Source: Cristatella mucedo
Taxonomy: Eukaryota; Bryozoa; Phylactolaemata; Cristatellidae
Reading direction: 5' to 3'
DNA length: 60,000 nucleotides
NCBI GenBank assembly: GCA_009760855.2
Contig: WPIO01000002.1
Span: 6,833,001 to 6,893,000 of the forward strand
A program made the translations under genes and the position numbers. Within the stretch, counting starts at the first letter, position 1, and every line of letters begins with the position of its first letter. This document shows positions 22,126-30,595 of the stretch, in pieces. Under the pieces are notes generated by a model. The model was not told the DNA's origin. It made no database searches and saw only the letters and a program-made list of their open reading frames with translations.

Positions 22126-22136
22126 TTCTATATATG
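22126..22136 (-). promoter_or_regulatory. TATATAGAA start motif before a mutated start codon
   Basis: On the minus strand 'ccatatatagaa' stands directly before ACG, at the spacing seen before ATG in the element's other genes. Confidence 0.5.
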
Positions 22137-22193
22137 GAAAATAAAATGTTTAAATTAGATTAATAATTGCATTGTTGTTCCAAAACCAGTTTT

Positions 22194-22863
22194 TTACATT
22201 AGTTTTAAGAAGATTAAGCACCTCCTTCCACAATCTGTTTGATCGTATTCTTGCAACCTTAATGTCTGAAAACTTGGTAAAACATCTAAATAATATATTA
22301 CTTTTGACATTGGTGGAGCACCAAAGGAATCAAAGTAAAAACATTGTTGTCCTACTTTTTTAAGTGCTACCCAATGATAGATTGCAAGATCTGCTTCTCC
22401 TGTATTACAAATAAGACATTCGTTTTTAGTGGTTTTGTAAGTTCATTTTTTGCAAATACACCTCTACAGTTTTTATATCTAATTCTTTTACATAATTATT
22501 TATTTCTAGATCTGTTAGTGGTGTTGATTTTACTTTCTTTTAGTTTGTCTATTGACTTTTTTAGTTCAGCAAGAATTTGTTGTTTGTTTTCTCGCCTGTT
22601 CCAAGTTTCTTTCCATGTGTTAGTACGCCTGTTCCAAGTTTCTTTCCATGTGTTAGTACACCTGTACCAAGTTTCTTTCCATGAGATAAAACACCTTCAC
22701 CAACATTAACGCTTCTAAGTTTGACAAATTTTGACTTCTTTCTTTCACAAATAGTACAAATTCCTTTCAGCATTCCTCTAATTCCTTTAGTACTATTCAC
22801 TTAAACATATTCTTCACGAATTGTATCCGTTGGTTTTGTATACTTCAAACAATAAATTTCCAT
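22194..22863 (-). pseudogene. Zn-ribbon protein fused or adjacent to an adenain-type cysteine protease
   Basis: The minus strand starts at 22863 with a small Zn-ribbon-like domain of the DUF5679 type ('MEIYCLKYTKPTD', 'GICTICERKKSKF'). It is interrupted by a TAA at about 22801 and followed by three copies of an 11-residue unit of the form GVL(S/T)HGKKLGT (22590-22700). A helical linker and two frame changes lead into the protease: 'PLTDLEINNYVKELDI', 'YHWVALKK' (catalytic-type His), 'YFDSFGAPPM' (Asp), 'LQEYDQTDCGRRCLIFL' (Cys). Adenain-type proteases process virion proteins during maturation. No start motif lies between the two parts, which favours one fused gene; in most relatives they are separate. 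Confidence 0.8.
22588..22700 (-). repeat. 33-bp tandem repeat in the protease gene
   Basis: Three near-identical 33-bp units ('gttccaagtttctttccatg' on the plus strand) encode the GVL(S/T)HGKKLGT repeat. Multiples of three keep the frame. Confidence 0.85.
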
Positions 22864-22882
22864 ATCTATAATAATATAGAAA
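22864..22882. promoter_or_regulatory. 19-bp divergent start region (protease / ATPase)
   Basis: Only 'atctataataatatagaaa' separates the minus-strand start at 22863 from the plus-strand ATG at 22883. Both directions read a TATTATAGAT or TAATATAGAAA block immediately before ATG. Confidence 0.6.
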
Positions 22883-23553
22883 ATGTCATCAAGAGTTAGA
22901 GCATTTGATTTTGGACAGGATGTTGATACGGGACATAAATAACCATTACATAATGTACCTATTAGAGCATTAGTACTTGGACCAAGTGGAACAGGTGAAT
23001 TACAGTCAGTAATGAATTGGATATTTAATAGTATGTTAAACTATGATATTGCACAATCATTGCTTCAAGTTTAGATCAAAAGTTATATCGTGGTCTTATG
23101 TCAATGACTAAAGAAAATCGATCCTACGTTTGGGTTAATGGTATTGATGGTATGCCTGAAGTTGATTCATATAAGAAGTGTAAGAATGTTGTTGTACTTT
23201 ATGATTTAATGACAAAAGGTCAATCTAAGATTTTAGATTATTTTAATAGAGGTAGACATGAAGGATTGAACATATTTTATCTTGCTCGAGGATTTACTAA
23301 TAATCCTAGACGAGAAATCAGAAACAATATAAATATGGTTATAATCCTTAAGCAAAATAGTACTGATATTGAATATATTCGTAATGCATATGTTGGTAAT
23401 ATAGATAGAAAGCAATTCAAAGATTGGGTTAATTCTTGTACAAGAAATAGATTTGGATATTGTGTTATTGATTTAACTAAAACTTAATCAGAAGGAAGAT
23501 TTTGGTCTGTTGATAGTACAGGAAAACAATTAATAACTATTGTTAATACTTAA
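22883..23553 (+). pseudogene. FtsK/HerA-type genome packaging ATPase (catalytic residues lost)
   Basis: This would pump DNA into the capsid. The P-loop region reads 'LVLGPSGTGEL': the invariant Lys after GTG is Glu. The Walker B region reads 'VVVLYDLM', where the family has two acidic residues. Downstream 'DYFNRGRHEGLNIFYLARGF' and 'IRNNINMVIILKQNSTDIE' match the Polinton ATPase family well. A TAA lies at about 22937, another after 'VIDLTKT' (23486), and the frame changes near 23055-23095. The combination of lost catalytic residues and stops shows the gene was free of selection. Confidence 0.88.
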
Positions 23554-23564
23554 TAGATATAGGA

Positions 23565-24720
23565 ATGATTAATGGTAAGATATACGCAAGTAAAAATATG
23601 AAAAAAATATAACTCTATATATAGTGCCCCAAGAGAACTTAATCTCTATTCAGGCGCTTCACACATGAGCCCACGGCCTCAGTCAGACCTTGGTAGGGGT
23701 GAGCAATTTAACTGCTAGACCAAACCAGCTCGGCAAATAAACCATATATAGAGGAAGTGTTCAAGAAGCACTTGATTTAGAAAATAACTTACTAGCTTGG
23801 AAAGTTTACGTGTTGCTTCCATACTCGATTACAGCCAAGAAATACAAAGAATTGAATCAGAAATTATTGCAAGAGATAGAGTAGAACATGAACTAAATGA
23901 ACGTGCGATAGAATGATCAAAAGATAATTCAGGAGAAGCAAATATTGAAAAACTTAAACGAATTAGACCTAAACTTGCCATTCAAAAATAGAGAATAAAG
24001 AGCAGTTAAAAAGGTATTAAATCTGTTATTATTTCTAGTGTTATAGGTAAACTATCTGAAGATTTTAAATACGGTTATACAAAAAGAGCATTTAAAAGAC
24101 TAAATCAAGCAAAGACTTATACAGCTAATAAAGAAATAAAAGATACTCTTGTTAACTTCAGAAACAAGGAGGAGAAAGATTTGGTGTTTATCCAAGCACA
24201 GGTAATCCAATAACAAAGAGGGCTTTAATAAAATAGTTTAATGAGAGTGAACCTGTACTTGCAATTGCTGCTGCTCCTGTTCCTGTTCAAGCTAAACCAT
24301 CCACTGATAAAGAAATTCTTCTTGAACTTGCTACTAAAGATGAAGTATCTGATAAGATAAGGAATACTATAACAAATATTAATGGAAAAAAAAGACAGAT
24401 TTGATGGAGCTCTTTCAACGTCTTTACAGAATTAAATTCACATAAGAAAAGATCAGAAACATAAGATAACATTTTAGAGTATCTTAAACCAAAGTTTGAA
24501 CTAGAAGCAACAGGTAAAAGAGTAGAAGTAATACCATTAGTCGTAAGTAGTGATAAATAAGTATTTGATAAGATAGATTTATGGTTGTGTGAACTTGCTG
24601 CTGGAAATATATAATGAAGTTATAAATTCTATTAGTGGTGCTTTTGATTATCTCGCTAGGTCTAGAAAAGTTCCAAAGAGTTATATTGCAAAGATAAATA
24701 AACTTGTATATGATTTATAG
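23565..24720 (+). pseudogene. Unknown coiled-coil/helical protein, interrupted by a SINE
   Basis: Starts after 'GATATAGGA' with 'MINGKIYASKNMKKI', is cut by SINE-A at 23624-23737, and continues as 'EIQRIESEIIARDRVE', 'ANIEKLKRIRPKL', 'YTKRAFKRLNQAK', 'EILLELATKDEVSDKIR' and 'VPKSYIAKINKLVYDL'. Several in-frame TGA/TAG/TAA codons and frame changes occur. Its position between the packaging ATPase and capsid-type genes suggests a scaffold or core protein; the function is not known. Confidence 0.55.
23624..23737 (-). repeat. SINE-A copy inserted in the Polinton
   Basis: Minus-strand SINE whose head has a tRNA A-box-like 'tggtctagcagttaaattg' and B-box-like 'gtgggctcatg', and whose end 'agagattaagttctcttgg' resembles the LINE-A tail. 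A second copy is at 50095-50217. 'atatatag' on both sides may be the target duplication, although part of it may belong to the SINE end. Confidence 0.75.
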
Positions 24721-24722
24721 AA
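24713..24722 (+). promoter_or_regulatory. TTTATAGAA start motif
   Basis: 'gatttatagaa' directly precedes the ATG at 24723 and overlaps the stop codon of the upstream gene. Confidence 0.45.
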
Positions 24723-25604
24723 ATGAGTGATTTATTGAAAAGTGTTTATGATAAATTTAAGAGTGTTGAAAGTATAAGAAGATCTAGTCAATTAGGTAAA
24801 GAAGAGTACGTATTTAATATAAATGGAAACACTAATCCTATTAAGACTCACATTGACAAACAAATTTTATTAAGAAATAAAAAAATTTAAATTTGTTTTA
24901 AGAATTTTTTGGAACTAACTCTATTAGAAATTGAATTTAATATAAAATAAATTAAATATTCTAATACTGCTTCTGTTTATAGAGTAGCTGGTGAATCAGA
25001 ACAAACAATAGCAATAAGACCTGCAATTTATTCTGCTATATCAGATGATGTAAATATTGGTATTGTAGATATAGTTAATAGCTCTATTACACAATCAGGT
25101 GCAACTACAGATAATTTTGAACTAGGAGTTGATACTGCTACTTCTAATTCTTGGATTAAAATGCCTGTTGGTTGGACATTTCCTGCTAATAAATTTAGTA
25201 TTTCTAGTATACTTGGTTTTATTAGTTCTGCATATACAACTGATCCAAACTTTTCAACTCTTCATCCAAGTATAACAAATAAAGTTGCTTGTACACCTAA
25301 TGTTAAGTTTATTTCTGAAAATGAATATTTTGTTTCTGATCTAAATCTAATACTTGTAAATTGTAATATGGTTGCTAGTGGAACAAGTTTTATAAATGGA
25401 AGAGAAACTCAAGTATTAAGAAGTTTTGCCCACAATTTCTTTCCATAGAAACAAATGGTACATGAACCAAATACGATTGAATATCCTAATATTACTAGTG
25501 ATTCTATTTCTGATATAATAATTGCTGTCACTGATCAGAATTTAAATGTATTAGATTTTAGTTCACAACAAATTACAGTTGTTATAGAAATTCTTGAAGT
25601 ATAA
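24723..25604 (+). pseudogene. Candidate minor capsid/penton-type protein 1
   Basis: First frame 'MSDLLKSVYDKFKSVESI' to 24890, then after damage around 24880-24960 a long part: 'QTIAIRPAIYSAISDDV', 'SWIKMPVGWTFPANKFSI' with 'SSILGF', 'ENEYFVSDLNLILVNC' and 'FSSQQITVVIEILEV'. A TAG lies at about 25446. The pattern of a short 'LGF' block followed by a beta-rich C-terminal half occurs in jelly-roll minor capsid or attachment proteins of Polinton-like elements. Assignment as penton is inferred from that pattern and from position before the capsid genes. Confidence 0.55.
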
Positions 25605-25610
25605 AATAAG

Positions 25611-26157
25611 AATGTCTGTAAGATTAACTGGAACGAGTAGTATAGAATCAAAAACGTTAGTTCCTCCAATTTTACTTGGTTCAAACTCTGGTTATAATAA
25701 AGTTGGATTGCGTAGAGTAGAGTTTACTTATACTAATAAATTTGTGTCAAATATTATTGCAGGAGTAAATGATACAATTTGGTTTAGATATAAATTAGAA
25801 GACTTAAAAAGTTCTTCAATTAAAATTGCCCCTGGTTATTACGATAATAATAAAATTGGTGCAGTACTTAATTCTGCTTTAGTTACAGCAAAACCTCCCG
25901 CATTCTATGACAATACTAAAAGAGGTGCATCAGGAATAAGATTTAGTGTTGATACTGATGATAGAGTAGTAATGCAGATAACACCAGATTATGTTGTTCT
26001 ACTTGAAAGTAGTGCTGCTGGAGTTGTAAATTCAATTGGAGATACATTGGGATTTAACTCATATCAACAAGGAACAATTAGTGATAAAGATGTTACATGA
26101 ACACGTTATGAAGTAATAGCAAAAGCTATGTATTTCACTGGAATTTATACAGCATAG
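25611..26157 (+). pseudogene. Candidate minor capsid/penton-type protein 2 (one in-frame TGA)
   Basis: About 163 codons open to a TGA at 26098, then 19 more codons in the same frame ('TRYEVIAKAMYFTGIYTA') to TAG. Blocks 'VGLRRVEFTYTNKFVSNI', 'SIKIAPGYYDNNKIGAVL' and 'DTLGFN' repeat the 'PGxY ... LGF' layout of beta-rich attachment or penton proteins. It is almost intact. It may be a paralog of, or partner to, the preceding gene. Confidence 0.55.
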
Positions 26158-26163
26158 AATAAG

Positions 26164-26470
26164 ATGGTGTTAGCATATAATAAAGGAATAAGATGGATTA
26201 GTGTAGATTGAGATTTAGTTGATCCATTTAAAAATTATATTGAAAGAAGAAGTGGATTTTTAGAACAAGGTTTATCTCTATATGTTATTGATATTGATTA
26301 TATTAATCCTGAAGATAAGGCTGATCTACATATTACTAATATATTGTATTTACCAACGTGTGGTGATAAAAGATTCAATAAGTACATTTTAAATAAGTCT
26401 CTGTGATCAAAATGGAAATCCTATAAATATCATTAGTGATGTAGTTGCAAGAATAGAAATTTCAAAGTAA
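26164..26470 (+). pseudogene. Unknown small protein
   Basis: Reads 'MVLAYNKGIRWISVD', an in-frame TGA at about 26209, then 'PFKNYIERRSGFLEQGL', 'VIDIDYINPEDKADLHI' and, after a frame change near 26400, 'VVARIEISK'. It lies 6 bp after the preceding gene. No family is recognised. Confidence 0.45.
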
Positions 26471-26479
26471 CATAGAGCA

Positions 26480-26920
26480 ATGGGTAGTTACGCAAGAATT
26501 GGTCATGGTAGAATACACGGAGGTGAATACCATGGATCAGGATTATTAGATAAAGTAATTGATGGTGTTTATAAAGTAGCACCTGTAGTAACTGGATTAA
26601 CAGGTCTAAGTATGAATATTGCTAACAAAGGAATTGAAATGCATCAAGCAAGAAAACTGATAGAATTACAAACAAAGAAATAAAAGATAGATCAAAAATA
26701 TGCTAACAAACATACAGAGATGTATGATAAGCTTGAAGAAGAAAGAAGAAAGAAAGAACTTGAATATGAACTTAAAGGGAATGATCCAAAGGCATATAAA
26801 GAAATAGAGAAGGTAATACAAGAGAAAGCTCTTGTTCCAGCTGTTAGTAGAACAGATGGTTATGGTGGAGGTATGAGGAAAAAAAATGGAGCTGGATTAT
26901 ATATTCCAAGTAGAAATTAA
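26480..26920 (+). pseudogene. Adenovirus protein VI-like membrane-active precursor (one in-frame TAA)
   Basis: A 146-codon frame with one TAA at 26681, the two halves in the same frame. The N-terminus carries 'RIHGGEYHG', which fits the adenain cleavage consensus (Met/Leu/Ile-x-Gly-Gly-x). It is followed by an amphipathic/hydrophobic stretch 'LLDKVIDGVYKVAPVVTG', a charged coiled-coil ('EERRKKELEYELKG') and a Gly/Lys-rich end ('YGGGMRKKNGAGLY'). In adenovirus, protein VI is cleaved at such a site and its amphipathic helix disrupts membranes. The same layout beside an adenain-type protease gene supports an analogous role. Similarity is architectural, not proven homology. Confidence 0.6.
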
Positions 26921-26931
26921 TTTTTAGTTTT

Positions 26932-26946
26932 TTATATAGAGAAGAA
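26932..26946 (+). promoter_or_regulatory. TTTATATAGAGAAGAA start motif of the capsid gene
   Basis: 'ttatatagagaagaa' directly precedes the major capsid ATG at 26947. Confidence 0.55.
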
Positions 26947-28470
26947 ATGGCAAGTGCACCTATCGATAGTATACTAGAATTGAGTGATCCTGATTTCCCC
27001 AATTATAAACTTACAGACTACCAATATAGAGAATTGTATCAAACTAATGGAAATGAAACTGATAGTATGGCAGGTAAACTAGTTACATTCATTGTTTCTG
27101 GTGAACAACAAACGTGTTATGTTCTATCTGATGCTTCTCTATTGTTTGAAAGACCACTTACAGTTCAAACTGTTTCAGGTAGTAATTATGGTGTTCCTTC
27201 CAGAAATCTTGCTGTAGGTCTTGTTAACAATGCAGGTGCATGGATGTTTAGTACCATGAAAGTTAGATTTGGTACTGAATAAATTAAAAGTCTTCCACTA
27301 TCACAAGGAGTTGGTACTGTTTCAACACTAATAGGACTTCTATGTTATCCAAATGATTGTAATAGAACTGAAGGCCTTGGAACTGGTTGGAAAAAGGATT
27401 AAGCAAATTCATTGGATGATATTACTTTAACTAGTTCTTATATTAGTCCTAATGCTTTTGGAGCAACTACTTCAAATAATTGATTTATTTATAGAAGAGC
27501 TCTTATAAACTAATTTTGTTGATAATGTAGCTGTAGTAAATTCAACAAATGGAACTTTTAGTATTGCTCTCCCTCTATCACGAGTTTCTGGTTATTGTGC
27601 TGATATCAATAAAGTTCTTTACAATATTCCTTTTACAATTGAAATTACTCGTGTTGATGGAGTGGATTATGATGCTATTATGACAGGTGCAACAGGTCTT
27701 GCTGCAAATCAAGCTAATGCAATATCTACAAGAGGTAATGCTCTAGCTAATGGAGATGGTGTTTGGACTGGTTTTAAAAACCTAATGTCAAAAATGAGTT
27801 TGATGGTTCCATGTGTAACTCCTAAAGAAAGTATTCAAAGAGCACTTGCTGATATCTCAAGTTAAAGATCAAAGAAAATAAGATTTAACTACAGAGTTAG
27901 ACGTAATGAAAATATTACCATAAACACTTTAAATCAAGGTACTGAGTTTACTAAAACACTATCAGTTCAAAATAAAATTGATTAAGTTAGATGGCTAATT
28001 GTTGCAGCTCAAAACTCTAATAAATACAATGATTATACTACTAATTCATGCACCTACAATCACTGTGATAATAAAAATGTTACTGTGCTTGCCAATGGAT
28101 CAAAACAATATCCTGCAGTTGCAAGAAGCAGTGCACCAAAACTTGGAAAATGTTCTCGGAATATATGGATTTCACAACACTCAGAAATTAACATCTTGGT
28201 CTTAATGGAGTTACTGCAGAGTGGTTAGCTCTTTATCCTATTCATGTTATTGATCTGCAATACTACGATGAGCCTCTTAGAGTAACGTCAAGATTGGATG
28301 TAACTATTGAATTCAATAGTACTCTGCCTTCGCCAGATCCAAATAATACTGCACTAATGATACACCATCTTACTATCTGTGAGAATACTGCTGAATTAAA
28401 ATCTAATGGTATTGGACCTAACTTTACTTGTAGTAAAGGAATGTTTGTTTATGATGGAAAATATTTTTAA
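26947..28470 (+). pseudogene. Double-jelly-roll major capsid protein (broken)
   Basis: The hexon-type protein of Polinton/adintovirus capsids. Conserved blocks in order: 'LVNNAGAWMFSTMKVRF' (27216-27272), 'FSIALPLSRVSGYCADI' (27560-27610), 'NLMSKMSLMVPCVTP' (27780-27820), 'NVTVLANGSKQYPAVA' (28070-28120), and the C-terminal 'LYPIHVIDLQYYDEPL' with 'IHHLTICENTAELKSNG' (28230-28410). Total length of about 500 codons fits the family. In-frame TAA codons lie at about 27280, 27400, 27863 and 27983, a TGA at about 27481, and frame changes near 27500, 28000 and 28180. The first 110 codons and the last 90 are open. Confidence 0.88.
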
Positions 28471-28523
28471 TAAAATTATAATTTCTAAATAAAACGCAAA
28501 AAACTAATTTTTTCAAGGTTCAG
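28471..28523. other. AT-rich spacer without the start motif
   Basis: Unlike most gene starts of the element, the exonuclease ATG candidate at 28524 has no TATATAGA block before it, so its true start may lie elsewhere or have decayed. Confidence 0.35.
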
Positions 28524-29326
28524 ATGAGTGGAAAAGATCTATGTCATTCAATAATGGAGGATCGAAAGTTTATTCTGTTTTAGGAAATTATATGATTTTT
28601 GGAAGTCAAATAGATTGTGATATTGAATTAATTGCAAATAGAAAACTAAAAAAAATATATTGCTAATAATTCTACTATGAGATTTCTTTAAATTTTGTTT
28701 GGTAAGGTTTATGAAAATATCGCTGCTAAATTTCTAGAAATGAAACTTGATAGAAAGATTGAGAATGCAAATGACTGTTTTACTAGGGATGGAGTCTATC
28801 GTTATTCTCCTGATGGAATAATTGATAAAGATACATTGAGTGAGATAAAATGTTTATGGAGCAGGAAAATAGTTGAAGAGTTTATTCCAAAACAATATTT
28901 AGCACAATTTTTACAAGGATTACATGTATTAAAATTAAGTAAATGCTTTAAGTCTGAGTTCGAGATTTTTGTTCCTGGACTGAATTGTGAAGATATACCT
29001 GTAGACTACATAGCAGCGGGAAATGTTCGAATGCTTACTAATTTTGATTTGGATATGCCAATTAGAGAACCCTTATTTATCTATGTTCTTAAGGACAAAA
29101 AATGCTTTGATTTTGAGTTTGATATTATAAGTGAATATAGTAAATGTTCAAATAAAAAATTTTTGGATATGATATAAAATACTATATACATAAATTAGAA
29201 ATACAAGTAGTAGAAGAAGATGCTTTTCGATTTTCAAGAATTGTACCAGTAGTTAGAGAAGTATTAGAGAGAAGTAAAGCATTAATACATAATTATATAG
29301 ATGAGTGCAAAGTTTCACACTGGTGA
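28524..29326 (+). pseudogene. YqaJ/lambda-type exonuclease (PD-(D/E)XK)
   Basis: A 5'-3' alkaline exonuclease of this type feeds single-strand annealing recombination in phages and large DNA viruses. The main frame (28695-29177) has 'FGKVYENIAAKF' (motif Glu), 'RYSPDGIIDKDTLSEIKCLW' (the PD...E-x-K core with Asp, Glu and Lys intact) and 'KQYLAQFLQGLHVL'. Upstream sequence to 28524 is broken by stops, including a TAA at 28692. Downstream a frame change leads to a C-terminal helix ('RIVPVVREVLERSKALI') that overlaps the fibre start. Active-site residues are retained in the decayed copy. Confidence 0.75.
29293..29300 (+). promoter_or_regulatory. TTATATAG start motif of the fibre gene
   Basis: 'aattatatag' directly abuts the ATG at 29301, inside the end of the exonuclease gene. 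Confidence 0.55.
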
Positions 29327-30160
29327 TTATGTGTCAAAAATTAATGGTAGTATTGATCTAATCTTAATGAAAATGGAAATATAATTATAAATATGAGTGA
29401 TCCTATCAATGATGGGGACGCTGTAACAAAACCTTATGCAGATGCAAACTTTGTTGTTAATTCTCGAACTTCACTTAATCTTGCTGGTAAACCTATTACA
29501 AATCTTGGAGCAGGTATTAACCCTAGTGATGGTGTTAATGTTAGTCAGATAAATAATTACGTTAAAAAATCCGGCGATACAATGTTAAGGGATTTAAACA
29601 TGAATAGCTATGCTATAAAATCAACTTATTGGAATTCTGGTAATGGAAATCCTGTTGCATTACAGGATGACTTTGGTGTTACTTATGGTGAAATGAAAAG
29701 AGATGTTTTACTAAAAGCTTATGCTTTAACTACAAATATAAATATGGGTGGAAATTCAATAACAAATGTTGCTGATCCTGTTCATCCTTCTGATGTTGCA
29801 ACTAAATCATATGTCGATACAAAAGTTACAAAAATAATAGAAGTAATAACAATATCAACGAATCCTAAAGCATTAAATTCCATTTTAAATTTATCAATAT
29901 CTTATTTATGGACAAATAAAGCAGCTCCACCAATAATTCTAATAAGTGTTATGGTTGCTGGTTCTGGTAATTATGTATTTCTTAGACCTAGTAGTGATAC
30001 TACTGTTGTATCAGGAGAAGTAAGAGCTATACATTCTTCAACAAGTGGAGTAGATTTAGAACATTATGCTTGATTAACTACATTACCAACAGATTATGAT
30101 TTTATTGGTAATCATGGAAATTTAAAGGTAAATCTCTTGGTTAGTTATGTAGCCCCCTGA
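29301..30160 (+). pseudogene. Phage-like fibre / attachment protein (one frameshift, one TGA)
   Basis: After 'MSAKFHTGDYVSKING' the frame changes near 29360, then an open part begins at 29393 with tail-fibre repeats: 'ADANFVVNSRTSLNLAGKPI' with 'TNLGAGINPSDGVNVSQI', 'SGDTMLRDLNMNSYAI', and 'MGGNSITNVADPVHPSDVA' with 'TKSYVDTK'. These units (x-M-x-x-N-x-I-x-N, DP, PsDA, yVd) are typical of phage tail fibres and of fibre shafts in some adintoviruses. A beta-rich C-terminal domain follows ('PIILISVMVAGSGNYVFL'). A TGA at 30071 interrupts the frame, which continues to TGA at 30158. Trimeric fibre is inferred. Confidence 0.75.
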
Positions 30161-30585
30161 GAAATATAAATGCACAATTAACGCTTTTAACTCTTTTAAC
30201 TTAGTTGCTTTACTTTTACCTTTAACTAATGGGAATAATTTTGAAATAACACAAATAGCTTCATGATCTAAACAGTGATGTAAGCATGAAGCATAACAAC
30301 ATCCTTTTTTCAGTTTTTCTTGACTAAAGAATATAATTTAGATGGTTTCTCATTTCTGTAAGTATTAGAATTTATGTTACAATATGAACAAATTATATTT
30401 GCATCATTACGTAAAAGACTAGAATCAAATTATGTTTCATTTATATCTAGACCACAGATATCACAGCGTATTTCATATTTTTGTTTTTGTCTGTTTATTT
30501 TTCATGGTTTACAATAAGGACAACCTGATTCAAGGTGTTCGATTTAATTAAATGTATTTAAGCATATATCTCAAAATATTTCCAT
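30122..30585 (-). pseudogene. Cys-rich zinc-binding protein (five in-frame stops)
   Basis: The minus strand from 30585 stays in one frame for about 105 codons with three TGA and two TAA codons, yet keeps three Cys-x-x-Cys pairs ('SGCPYCKP', 'IRCDICGLDINET', 'IICSYCNINS'). After a frame change in an A-run near 30315 it continues with another Cys/His cluster ('CCYASCLHHCLDHEAIC') and a Lys-rich tail, ending at 30122 inside the fibre gene's end. It is probably a zinc-ribbon regulator or DNA-binding protein. Family unknown. Confidence 0.55.
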
Positions 30586-30595
30586 TCTCTATAGA
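30586..30595. promoter_or_regulatory. 10-bp divergent start region (Cys-rich protein / integrase)
   Basis: The two start codons are separated only by 'tctctataga'. The block is nearly palindromic, and both directions read TATAGA followed by ATG. Either one bidirectional initiation site serves both genes or one start is used at a time. Confidence 0.55.

Noticed and set aside
22588-22700. Possible CRISPR-like repeat array
   Set aside because: Units are directly adjacent without spacers and encode an in-frame protein repeat.
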